DNA of 64,000 bases from Phalacrocorax aristotelis (Eukaryota; Chordata; Aves; Suliformes; Phalacrocoracidae), in contig NC_134279.1 of the NCBI RefSeq assembly GCF_949628215.1, positions 76,576,830-76,640,829 on the forward strand, given 5' to 3'. A program made the position numbers and the translations under genes. Shown piece by piece: positions 19,256-31,350 of the stretch (the first letter of the stretch is position 1; each line of letters opens with the position of its first letter). A model generated the notes under the pieces. The model was given only the letters and a program-made list of their open reading frames with translations. It was not told where the DNA came from and did not search any database.

Positions 19256-19459
19256 CTCAATACCGCTTTGTCTTGCTAGTTTTACGGCTGTATTGTAGTA
19301 GCCACAGCGTAAAAGATGTTCCACCATCATACGATCCATACGTTTCTTCTTCCACATGTTTGCAGCAGCTGGCTGGTCACTACTATGTTCTTTCAGGTGT
19401 TCAATCCTACGTTTGCAGAGTTTTGCACTTTCATCTTCAGCCTGGATTGATTCAACTGC
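19256..19459 (-). CDS. MAEA: MAEA coding exon 3 (LisH domain)
   Basis: Encodes 68 residues (85-152), beginning [20 protein letters not shown] and ending [13 protein letters not shown]. Acceptor ACTCTTTAG, donor GTTGGT, both phase 0. The stretch from about residue 121, [20 protein letters not shown], is the LisH motif, a short helical dimerisation module typical of CTLH/GID subunits. Substitutions against remembered human MAEA are conservative (NMWKKK in place of SVWKRK). The GTTGGT donor is weaker than the others in this gene. Confidence 0.98.
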
Positions 19460-22400
19460 CTAAAGAGTAAAAATTAACAGGAACAAATAAGAGCCATACA
19501 TTTTTCAATTTGCTTTTAAAGCAAAATACAGTAAGAATTGTTTGTAAGCATTCTTTACATATTATACAGTTACTCCAAATAGCATTTCTTTAATTTAGAA
19601 AGACATTTCCTATGGCAGTGCATAAGTATCAGCACAGCTGGTCCAGTTCTGAGATATTCTTCCACAGAAATAAGTTTTTATATAACATTAGAACATTATG
19701 AATATATGCAACTTTCTGCTAATGCGCAGTTAGTCCCAAAATGGCAACTGATCAACTACAACAGCAACTGCTGCAGTAGTCTGCAAAGAGCTTTGTGAAG
19801 GTTTGCAGTTGCCTGGTCCAAACAGTTGACAATCACGATTTTCCACCTCTAACCTACGCACGGCTTCTTCCTCAAGCAGCTGTCCTACCAAATTAGTTCT
19901 ACCCAGGAGTGATGCAGAGTAATCCCACATTACTTCTAATACACTGGAGCCATTTTAATCAGTCATGCAATAATGAAAATTATATAAACATTTGGCCACT
20001 TGGCACCTTTAATTCAAGGACCTTGAAGTAGTTTTTCAAGAATTATCACCTTTGTTAAACTGGTATTATTTTACTTACCTCTGCTACTTTGGAAACATGG
20101 ATCTACTATTAGGAGCATTACTTAGGAAAATAAATTTGTCCAGAGGAAGCAGAAAGACTTTCTTTTAAACCAACATACTGGCAAACCAAGTGCAAAACAC
20201 ACCCCCTAAAATATCTGCATAACATGTTTGTGGGTTTTTTTTTTTTTTTAAATTAAGAAACAAACACTCAGGTCATACTTATTTTTCCTCAGCCTTGAAG
20301 TTAAATGGCTGATTAGTTATGCTGCAAGTTTTACCAGGCAATTTTATTACAGACATATCGTAATCCAAAGCTAGCTGACTCAGCCAGCATACAGCACGTG
20401 GCTGTTGTGGGTCATGCCAGGCTACAGACAACAAGAAGGCCTGCAGTACTTTTATATGCTTGCTAAGGTAAAAGCAAACCAGAAGACAATGAAGGCTTAA
20501 TACCTTTCTCATCTGTGATATATCACTAGTGATGCAGTTTCAGGTTTGGTTGCCTTACTCAAGGTGACTTTAAACTTGCTGGCTTGTGTTTGAATAACTG
20601 CACAGCTATGGCAACAGGGAAGTCCATGCAGGTCTCCCAACCAAGCACAGACCAAATACCTGGGTGGCTTTTGGCAGCCCACGTTGCACTCCATGCTGGC
20701 ACAGCTACCTTCCCAGTACTCAACCTATTCAGGCTACAGGATCATCCTTGTCTAACAGCCCCAGCTCCAAAAGCACAGGTTGGTTTTAATTACTTTTACC
20801 ATGTATGCTCATTTACAGACTTCTTCTGGAAGGATCAATATTTGAAAAGCAAAGTGAAATAAATGAAAACCTGTACAAGAAAAGCCTATCAAGCATTTAG
20901 TCCAGTTAAGCCTGGCTGTGATCTGGCCCTTGATACCAAATTCAAGTATCTAAAACCCTAGTCACGATACAAAATAGTCTTTTACTAAAATTCCTGTAAA
21001 CAGTAATAAAAATAACTCAGGCTATAGATGCAAGTCTGAGTTACTTCTATTACTGAATTTAGCTTTATTTTGTAACATGTGGTTTGGAGATCAGTATTTT
21101 AAGTTATAAACTGAGTCTCTTCCTATTCAGAAAGCAAACACTAACTCAAGCCAAAACTCACTTGGATGTCTGCAGTATTAGCAGATGTGAAGGCAACCTC
21201 GAGAATTATTCTGAATACAGCTAGGAGAATTCAAGGCAGCCAGGCACAAAGGTTGAGCCCCTTCTCATATCAAAGGGATTTCCTGATATGGTTTTGTATC
21301 TGGACTTAGGCAGCTCTTGCTGGTTTTTTTATCCTTCTAGTGCATTCAGAACGGCTACAGATCCTTTTCAAAACTCTCTGAAACAAGGCTATCTGGACTT
21401 GGCCTGCTGGATACTAAAAGAACTCGAGGGAACAAGCATATTAAACAGGATACAAAAGGGGAAACACAAAGGCCTAGGTTTCCCCAGGATCGTTCTCAGA
21501 ACCCAAGAAACATGCTGTGTTGAAAAGCTCTATTTTACGAAACAGTAAGGTGTTAAACAAAGGAACCATCTCATTCTATTACGGCCATCTCAGCAGTTCA
21601 TCAGATCCTTGTCTAAACACAGGAGGAAACAGAGATCCCTCATGGGTCCAAAGGCCCTAAAGAAAACAATCATTTTGCTCGGGGCAGAGATTACAGAGAA
21701 GACAGCTGGAGTTGAGGGTTTGGAACAGAAACAAGACCTTTGCATTCCAGAAGACTTTTACTGTTAAACAGATTTTTTTTTTGGCCTTTTGTTCTTTCTG
21801 AGCAGCTATAAGATTCCCCACAGTCTTTCAGGCAGTCAGAAACAAATGAACAATTACACTAAAATGGAGCCTTGCACCCAAAACATTCAGCAATGCCTTC
21901 AGACACACCTCCGCAGTCAGCAAAGATCTAACAAGTAAATAACTTACTCCTCCACATCATTACTACACACCTACAAGCAAAATCTAACACCTCTTTCAGA
22001 AATAGCTGTAATTTCTTTCTGTAAGTAACAGCAGTGAAGAAAACATATCCTTTAAGACCTCTAAGTCTCACAAACCACAGATGAAAACAGCAATTAGATT
22101 TATGAATTCTTCTGCAGATCAACTTTTCAACACCTAGCTACCTGTTCAAGCAGAAAACCCCAAATCAACATACATGACTTATTTTCAAGTTACAAACCTC
22201 CAAGGTATTTTGACACGTCACATAATTTTGTCTCAAGATTTTTATCTGTTGGTTAGTTCACTTAAGTTTTAATGAAATGACTCTGCTACCATTTGTTTTG
22301 TCTATTTATTTTTGGTGAAGCACTGCTTTAAAGACAGGCGACAGTGCTATTCTCATTTTTCTGCAAAATCTGTTTCAAGTAAGCGTGCTGATGAGTTTCA

Positions 22401-23115
22401 GGATGAGTAATATTCCCACCCAAAATAAGGATGGCTTATACTACACAGTTTATGGTTTTAATCCTCCTCCTTAGAAAGAAGTGGTAAAAGCAAGAAACTT
22501 TGGCTGTATTTCATACAAGTGTTCAAGCTTAACAGCTAGAAGCAGGTTATCCTGCTAAACTTTGTTTAAAATGCTTTCAGTAATATTCCCTAGACCTTCC
22601 AACCTGCAAGTTTAGTGTTTGTAAAAACTGAAGTAATAATACAGGACCAATTGCACTTTCTTCTGCAAAGAAGCCTCAACACTGCAAACTCCACTGGGGT
22701 TTCACCATTTTTCAGACTCATCTTCCTCCTCTCTTCCCTCCTCGAGTGAAGAATTAATGCAGCTGCACAAACCTTTTCACTAGACAAGCAGGAATTGATA
22801 GAAATCCGTTCATTTTGCTGCTATTTCTTTTCTGTGGGTAGAGAAATTCCTTTTCACGACTATAAATACATACTAATTTTATCTTTCAACAGAGGTTTGC
22901 TATAGTTAGTCACAGAACACCAAGTCATATTTCATAAGCTCAGTAAAGCAAGATACAGTAAGTTTTGGTATTTTGCTGTGTGTTCTAAGGCCTTTATTTA
23001 CAGTGCCAGTGATACCTATACCTTGAAAAGAAAATTCAAGCAATCAGCATTGTAGAAGACTACTTCTGTTTGCCTTTGCAAAGGCAAAGCAATCACAAGG
23101 TAGAACAGCGCTTAC
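19460..23115 (-). other. MAEA intron 2
   Basis: A 3.7-kb intron, AT-rich with a slightly more GC-rich middle (20500-20800 and 21170-21760) that carries short open frames on both strands without a recognisable product. No repeat family was identified. The T run at 20229-20249 is simple sequence. Confidence 0.8.
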
Positions 23116-23298
23116 CTTTCGTTTCAGAACACTGAGTTTTTCAACTACTCCATCCAGGAGACTAACAACTGAATCCACAGCAGGACAACTGCTCAGTGTC
23201 TTCTCCAGCTCTGCCACGACCATTGTAACGTGGCTTGTCTCACGATCAATGTTTTTCTGTGCAGCTCGAAACCGTTTGTTCAGTGTTTCATATGGCAC
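23116..23298 (-). CDS. MAEA: MAEA coding exon 2
   Basis: Encodes 61 residues (24-84), beginning [20 protein letters not shown] and ending [11 protein letters not shown]. Acceptor TTTCTCATCCAG, donor GTAAGC, phase 0 at both ends. It is predicted largely helical, with a coiled-coil-like pattern ahead of the LisH motif. Relative to human MAEA as remembered, Ser replaces Gly in [10 protein letters not shown]; the rest is the same. An open frame continues past the donor into intron 2, but that part is not coding. Confidence 0.98.
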
Positions 23299-26200
23299 CT
23301 GGATGAGAAATATCAAGTCATTAGAATTTCTACATTAAAAAAGGCAGGTCTTCTGGAGTTTAAAAGAGACTGATTATTTTTATCTGATGCAGTCAGAACA
23401 CCACCTTGGTTCCAGGACACTAGAGGTCATTAATTGAACACTCATTTTGGGTAATAAAAAAAACACCAAGAAACCCACAACAGTGACAGGAAATAAAAGC
23501 TGGTAGATTCTTCTCTGATACCAGCTTTACCTATCCTGCTTTGACTGTAGCAAGCAGTGATGGAAACAGTTCAGGGAGAACAGAAAGCAAAGACAAATGT
23601 GGATCTAAAAAAGGAAAGCTACAAGTTAACTACAACTAAGAGATCATCCTTCAGAACATGGCTTTTTAGTGTCAGGAGTTCATAAAAGAAGAGAAAGTTA
23701 CCTGTGCGAAAGCATGTATAATGCATATTGGCTGCTGAAAAATTTATACACAGTATACCAATGGTTATTCAGGAAATCTAATAGGTCTCCTACCTACTTG
23801 TGCCCATTAAGGACTACTTTTTAATATTAAATTCAGTAGGACTATAATGAATGCTAAGAGAAACTCCATGTAAGTTTTCTTTTGGTGAAAAAAGCCTACA
23901 CTATATGACTAAGCTTGTTAAATTTCTCCATTCCTTGGCTGAAAGACTAAGTAGGCCTCCTGTCCTACTTGTCCCATGCCTTTAATGGGACAGGCACATC
24001 AAGACTGCTACTGATGGTCATTAAGGACACATATATGGGAGTAGTCTACAGCCTGGTCTTATTTCAGGGTACTGAATGATTTGGGGAAAGCTTACAGTAA
24101 ACATTAAGGTGCTCCCATCATGTTGCTTCCACTACAGTGACAGCATCAGCAATTTAGACGGGAAGTTCTATTACCTCATGGAAACAGGAATTCTAGAACT
24201 AAGAACATTCTAGTGTTACACACTTAACTAATCCACATCTTATCTTCAAAAAGTCCATGAGAAGTTCTTTCAGGTAGTTATGATAATCTTGATTGCTTTT
24301 CCATTAATCAAAGGTATAATTTAGCTACCAATCAGATTACCCATATTAAAGGTAAAACAGGAAACACAAATCAGTGTTCTGTTTGATACATAACACACAT
24401 GTTTGATTACAAATCTTTCAAGTGTATCACTTCTAATCAGTTATATCAAGATTGCCTTAATTTTCTTCCTTCTAATCATTTGCATGCAAGAAAGTATCCC
24501 TAGGGTCCACTCTCCTTTTGGGCTCTCTTAAGAGAGAGGCTACTACATAAGCATTGCAATTGACAATCAGAGATGCACCGAGAATCAGCTTAGGTTCAGA
24601 ATAAGGAAGATGAGCCAAAGTACTTGCTTTCCAAGACTGTGTATGACCTAAAATAACTTGTTCTTATTTGTAGCAGAAGTATAACACAAGGATACCCCTA
24701 AGATAAGAAAGGGCTTCTCTTCCTCTCAGAAAGGCTGCAATGATCTACCTAGTTTGAGATGCCAAGAAGTATTAAGACCTAAACAAATGACAGAACAAGG
24801 TTTTAGCTTGATACTTCTGTGGTAAAAAAAATTTCTTTATACATCCTCCCCTAAAATCCCAGCACCGCACCCCCCCAAAACTCAAACCACGTAAAACATC
24901 ACAATAGGCTTCAACACCTACTTAGTCGTCTATATAACAGTTTTTTATTCCATCTTTAACTCTTATTTTATTTCCCTTCTCCATGTCCGCAAAAAGGATA
25001 AAAGGTTTCAAGGCCTCAGAGATAGAATGTGTGTTTTGGGGGCTGTTATTTTGACATCTCATGCTTTTGAGCATGGGAGCCCGTTTCCAACTCCAAGACT
25101 TGATGCCAAACAGTATTAAGGCAACTTTCTTTTCACCCCTGCATTCTTATTAATTGAAAAACCTATTTCCTTCAGTTCCTTGCATCTACTGAATTTAATT
25201 TCTACTTTGCTCATCAGCTTTCCACACCACACTGAAAAGCTACATCAATCAAGACTTCCAGAAGCTCCTATTGATTTGAGGTATCTGACCACAAAAAGTG
25301 TTTTTGTTAAATTTTGAGCAGTCAGTTGAACTGGACACACAGATCTAGTCAATATGAAAAAAATCTTAGCTTTAATCTCCCTTTTCCCTAGTTTCTTATC
25401 TGCACACAAGAGCAATAACACTTCCTGTTTCCCATGCTCTCTCTCTTTAGCGTGCAGATTTCTGGCACAGTCGGCATTCATATGACATTTAGAACAATTG
25501 GACTTTCAATTTCAGCTGGCATAATTATACATCCTTTATATTGTGTCTAGGTGCAATAGGTTTGAATCTTGTTTTATCCATATTTTTATTCCCCCCAAAA
25601 AAGAGTATCCTGGGTGGAAAAGGCCAGAAGTTGAACTGTTTTACTATATACTTTGAAAGAAAGTACAAATAAATATATCACTAAACATAATTTTAGTGCA
25701 CCATGACAAAGAAAATGACTGTAAAGGTACAATGAAATTATTTGCACAACTGAAACTGACAGTAAGTGCTCTCTACCAGAGTTTTTCCATAGTTTGCATG
25801 GGCATTTGTTTCTTACTGTATAGCCAGTAGTTTTTAGAGAATATTTGTAAATTGTAACCAGGTACAACTTCTACACTTATTTTACAGGACTAAATTTTGG
25901 CATTCGTAGAATCTATAAATTGGAACTGTTACGCTCCTTACCAAGAAAGCATCTTATCTAGACTCTGCATCTTGATCCGCTGGTTCTTTTGTTACTCATA
26001 CAGTTCCTATGCTCCAAAAGAGACTCAGTTTCCCAGTACTGGTTTGCTTTACCACAGAACTCTTCAACAATTACAGGCTCTGTACCAATAAGTTTACTTT
26101 CTTCTCCAATAATGAAAGTAAATGGAAGGAGAACATAACAGAAAAACACTTGAGAAAATGTAATTCTAAAAATGCTTAATTATGGTTCGCTTTAATTTTC

Positions 26201-28589
26201 AGGTGCCATAGCTATAAGAGAGTGAACAGCAAACTTTTTGCACCAAGAGACAGCTGCAACATTTACGTATCATTAACTGCCACAAGCCTATTAGAGACTT
26301 TCAATTTTTACTGCCACTACCATTCTGTGACCAAGCCTGGATTACACAGTTATTCTTTAAGGACAAGACTGGTCTGCAGAACTCAGCCTAGGGAAGCATT
26401 ACATTAATGAAAAAAGCTACTGAAGATTGAAAAAATGTGAAATAAAGCAGCAAGAACCAACCAGAGAATATTCTACAAACACACAATACCAACTTGTCCT
26501 ACTCATTAGAGCTTGAAAAACCACACCTCACTTGGCTCATACCACAAGCACAGAAGATAAAGAAGAGATGTAAAATATTAGTGGGCAGCACATTTAAATC
26601 CAGTGTCACTAAATAGATTCTGATTTTGCACGTCGGCTTCCACAGCTGCAGACACATTAAACAACTTAAGCACGCATTAAACCAGGTCAAACCTAAACCT
26701 AATGAAAAGGAATTTGACTTAAGTTAGAACAGCCTACGCAAGGGGTAAAATTACAGTAACAAAAATTTTTCCAAGATAAAAATTTTGCTACTGTGGTGTG
26801 AAGGAAAGTCTCCTTGGCTGGAGGCTTCTGCAAGTGTGGCATATGACAGCTTCCAGGTGCTAAGTGCTAACAGAGAGGCAGAAGCAACTAAATAACCCCA
26901 TCCGAGTATTCATTTCAGGAATTACTTCACCCTGATTTTAGAAAGCCAGAAAACTCTGTGTGCTGTCCCAGAACATGCTCCAACAACCTCTAGCTGTTGA
27001 GACACAACTTAAGAGAGGATCCTTCTGGGTCTAAAAGCTTGAACTGGTGGAAGAGGAGGAAGGACTGCCATGAGAGCTATACCATGGTTGCTCAGTTGGG
27101 CAGAGGAAGCAGAAAACAGCAGAGCTAAGAATGTCAGAGGCAGTTTTTAAGCTGACACTTAGGAACACAACTGTGATGTTAACTATCTGGGCTCAAGCCC
27201 AAACACAGTCCTCTTCCAGTCTGTGAATGCAAATAAGGCACCAAGGCAAGACTGACTAGTTCTAAAATCATGAAGCGGCGAAATCTGTTTGAATTGTGCA
27301 ATTCTAAGTAGTATTTCTTTTAATAAGCCACAGGAGATTTAACTTGAAATACCCTTAAATATAGTGAATTTAATAATAATACTAAATACATTTCCATCAA
27401 ATTAAACTTTTCAATAAGCCATTCATTAAACGATAACATTTTCTTGATTTTTCAAATACATATTAAAACTAGAAAAAACCAGCAAGTATTAAATGCTTGC
27501 ACATATTGTATCCTGATGTTTAGCAAACTCTATATACCTCCCAAGTGTTTATTATCAGTCTGTAAAAAAATATTTAAAGAAATAGAAATAACATCAAGTT
27601 AAACCAATCAATCCTCTACACAGCATCCTACAATGCATATCTACTTTTGGTTTTACATTCATTATCAACATTTTAATGAGATAATTTTTCTTTTCTGTTT
27701 AAGATTTTCCAAAGGTATCTACGTGCACACACTTAGTACTCCATCTGTAAATCAAATACATAGAAACAGACTGCCAGTAAGTACTCTCACCTCAGCCTAT
27801 GCTTTTCTCTACAGGCTCCTAGAAAACTGGCTTTAACAAACATGCCATAGGAACATACCATCTATAGCCTTCAAAAACATAGAAAGGGAGAGCAGAATGC
27901 AAGTCATTTTCCCCTTACAGAAGTCCATTCATTATAGCGATCAAAACTTAAAAAGCTCCACTACCTCAATGGTATTTATATTGGTGGGAGTCAGACACTC
28001 AGACTAGACTTCTTACTCTGGTTTTAGCACCTTGAATTTCACTAAGCAGACTAATGGCATATCGAGAACATGGCAGTTTTAGCCTCCTCACACACTCACA
28101 GCTTCCACGGCAGACACAGTCACTCGCCCACTCATTAAGCACCTGGGGTTTCCAAACAAAGTGAAGGCATACACTCTTGAGGGGCCCTCTGCTTGGAAGA
28201 AAATGTGAGCTAACAAAAGAGATACAAATCATGTCAAGATCTTCTTTGCAGAGGTGCTATGGTCCTCCAGCCACAATGGAGGAAAACCATCCTGAGTCAC
28301 AGCTAGAACTCCAACACTCATTACAATCATGGCCAACACATACATCCACTTTATTCAACTAGAGTTCAAACTAATAAGTAGACTAATAAGTCTTTACTGG
28401 TAAGGTTGTTTCCTAAGCCTTCCAGATAGTATATTAATGACTGAGTCTGCGAAGAGAGGTACTATTCACACGAGAAGTCTAAAGCAAGCTGAAGATACAC
28501 ACGTACATGGGACCAGAAGGGAGTGAGATCACCAATGACTCACCTGCTATCATCTCTGAGATGTTATGGTGAGCAAGAAAAGTCCTCAA

Positions 28590-30045
28590 TGACAGAAAAG
28601 GGCAAGTTTCTTGCCTCTCTTCCAAGAAAAGAAGCTGGAATATCATGAAAACTACAGGCTGGTCTGCCTCATCTCAGTTCTTGGGAAAGTTACTGGGGGT
28701 GGGTTGGAGTGGGAAATCAGATGGAAGCCATTTCCAAGCTCAAAGTTGACTGGGAATAGCCAGGCTAGATTTGCCAAAAGCAGCTCAAGCTTGACAACAT
28801 TGTTTGCTTTCAGTGATGAAATGACTACCTCTGAATGAGAGGAGCATGCTGGCAGTCTTTCATGCTAAGTTTAGTGAGGTTTTTGACATGGTCTCCTACA
28901 GTACCCTCGTAGCCAAACTGGGGAGACGTGGACTGAGTGACTGGAACACAACATCGGTTAAGGACTGACTGGACAGCCAGGCTCAAAGAATAATAGTCAG
29001 TGGTTCAAAAACTACCAGGTGGCCAATTACAAGTACTGCTCGACTCCTGAGGAATGTTATCAGCTCCAACGTACATGGCTTCTTCAACCATCTGCACTAT
29101 GGAACAGAACACACAGAAAGCTCACAGAGGACAACAAATGGGTGGAGTGCTTCATAACGCTGGGCAGTACAGCTGCCATTCAGAAGAAATGACAAGCTGG
29201 AGAAACACACCAAGAACTTTATGAAATGCGATGAAGGCAAAAACCACAGCCCCGTACCTGGCACAAAACCACCCCATCCATTAGCACAGGCTGCAGAATA
29301 GCTGGCTAGGACCACTTCTGCAGAAAAAGACATAGAGGTTCCAATGGACAGCAGGTTGGACATGAAGCAGCAGACTCTTGCGGCAATGAGAGTTAACCAC
29401 ATACCAGGCTGCATTAGCAAGATTAAAGGCAGTGGGTTGCGGAGTGATGGTTCTTTATGCTCAGCACTCATGCAGACTCATCTGGAACACCGAGTCTGGT
29501 TTTCAGGTCACTCTCCCCCTGCCTCCAGCCACTGCTGCCACCAAAGAGATATCAACAAACTAGAAAGACTCCAGAAAGCAACCACCATGATGGTTAGCTG
29601 GTTGGAAGATACAAAATCCAAAGATAAACTGAGAGAGGCAGGGTTGTTTCACTTGCAGAAGGGAAGGCTACAGGGAGCTGTGAGCAGCACAATCTGACAT
29701 AAGTCTTCCACTACCTAAAGGTGAAGGTGATAGATAAGAGCTAGCCAGACATTTCTCAGAGCTACACAGCAAAAAGGAGGGAGGCGGAGCAGCAAACTGG
29801 AGCAAAGAAATTCCAGCTGGACATAAGGAAAAAATACTTTAACCGGGAGAGTTAGTAAGCACTGAAACAGCAGCCCAGAAAGGTGGTGGAATCTCCACCC
29901 TTGGAAACTTTCAGAACTAGGCAGGACCCTAAACAACTCAAATTAGCTTTGAAGTTAGGCTGGATTTGAGCAGAAGCATGAACTACACTGCCTGCAGAAG
30001 TCCTTTCCTACCTTAATTTTATGAATTCCTCTAGAAAGAAACTGG
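28590..30045 (+). mobile_element. CR1 LINE, decayed, reverse-transcriptase part and 3' end
   Basis: Plus-strand order follows CR1 ORF2: a reverse-transcriptase start coding ENYRLVCLISVLGKVT, then TTTGATGAAATGACT-like and GTTTTTGACATGGTCTCC blocks, later GACAAGCTGGAGAA, CTAGAAAGACTCCAGAAAGC, ATTCCAGCTGGACATAAGGA and GGTGGTGGAATCTCCACCCT, ending with CCTTTCCTACCTTAATTTTATGAAT. Frames are broken by stops and shifts, and the middle (around 29090) is shortened so the FADD catalytic stretch is missing. It lies antisense to MAEA. It cannot be active. Confidence 0.88.
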
Positions 30046-30059
30046 ATTATAGAGCCCCA

Positions 30060-31350
30060 TTGCTAATTTAGACCCCAAATTCATCTCCATATGAAAATAT
30101 GAAAGGCCATACCAGGTAAGACCAGAAGTCCCTCCTCTGTCACTATACTTTCTCTGACAACATCCAGAAAGGGAACGGCACTTGAAAAATAGGCATGAAG
30201 ATAAAAGTTACTAATCCCAGAAAGTCTCTGTGGGCTTCTTGTGACAGAGGTGGGAGTTTTATAGTAGAAACACCACAGGGTGTTTCTCATCCATGAACTC
30301 TGCTGGTTGTTGTTGACCTGTAGAACTTTAGCACTGCAACATCCTGTGGTGAGACATTTCACAGCCTCCCGCATTGTGTGAAGAAACACTGCTTGGTTTT
30401 GTCTTGTCAACTGCTAGCCTAATTTGAAACGCTTTTATTCTTGTTTTTGGAAGAAAAAAGGGAACATTCACTTTCTCTACGCCTCTCATGTCTCTTGAGA
30501 TTGAAGAGGCTCTTTCTAAACAACTCTTTGAAGACAGTCTTCCTATATCTCCAGTTATTCTTGCCCTTCTGTAGAGATTTTTCCAGTTCTACTACATCCT
30601 TTTTCAGGATGAAGGAAGGGAAAAATAAGAGTAACTCATACTAAAGTGAAGAAGAAATAGTGAATTTTACTGCTATGTAATGAGGTTCTCCATTCCTTCC
30701 CAACACTTTTGTCCTAAGCTTGTCAACATTAACCTGATCATTCCAAAAAAAACATTCACTATAACCCCAAGATCCCACTGACCAATGATGATCATTTCTG
30801 ACTCAGTTATCACATATATGAAATTAGGATTGTTTTTATTTCCACAATACCTGAACTGTATCATGATACACTTGTGTATATTGAATTTAATCTACCATTT
30901 TTTATAGCCATTCAGTCTCTCATTCTTCTGTAATGCTTCATACTAGGGCTCTATCTGTAATACCTCGATTATCTTAGTATTGTCAAGGAAACTGGATCAT
31001 CTCAGCACTTTCTCTTTTAGGCTGTTCAAACAGCTGAATATCAGCAGCACTGGCAGAGATGCCAGCAGAACCCTAATGCTAACCTTCTTCCATTACAGAG
31101 GTTGGCTACTAAATCTTGGTGGTGTTTCTTATCTTGCCCGGTTACCTATCCACATAAGGACTTCCGTCTTCTTTCTTTCAAGAGTTACTGGTAAAGGATA
31201 ATAAAAAAAATATTCAGTAATATGAATTACCTATCAACAAAATCTACTACCACCTTTTTATTTTTTTTAACGTAGAAGTCCAATACCTTTGCATGGCATG
31301 ACTTTCCTTTTCAGAAGTCACATTAAGTGATGTACATTATTCCATATTTG
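30060..31350. mobile_element. Ancient amniote interspersed repeat, family uncertain
   Basis: Several stretches match in order a diverged repeat seen widely in birds and turtles, probably the antisense of an old CR1/L3-type LINE: AGATTGAAGAGGCTCTTTCT, GCCAGCAGAACCCTAATGCT followed by AACCTTCTTCCATTACAGAG, and GCATGGCATGACTTTCCTTT followed by TCAGAAGTCA. Substitutions and gaps are heavy. It follows directly on the end of the CR1 at 30045. Confidence 0.5.

Noticed and set aside
29097..29697. Open frames of 117 and 124 codons
   Set aside because: Inside the CR1 fragment; neither is an intact LINE product.
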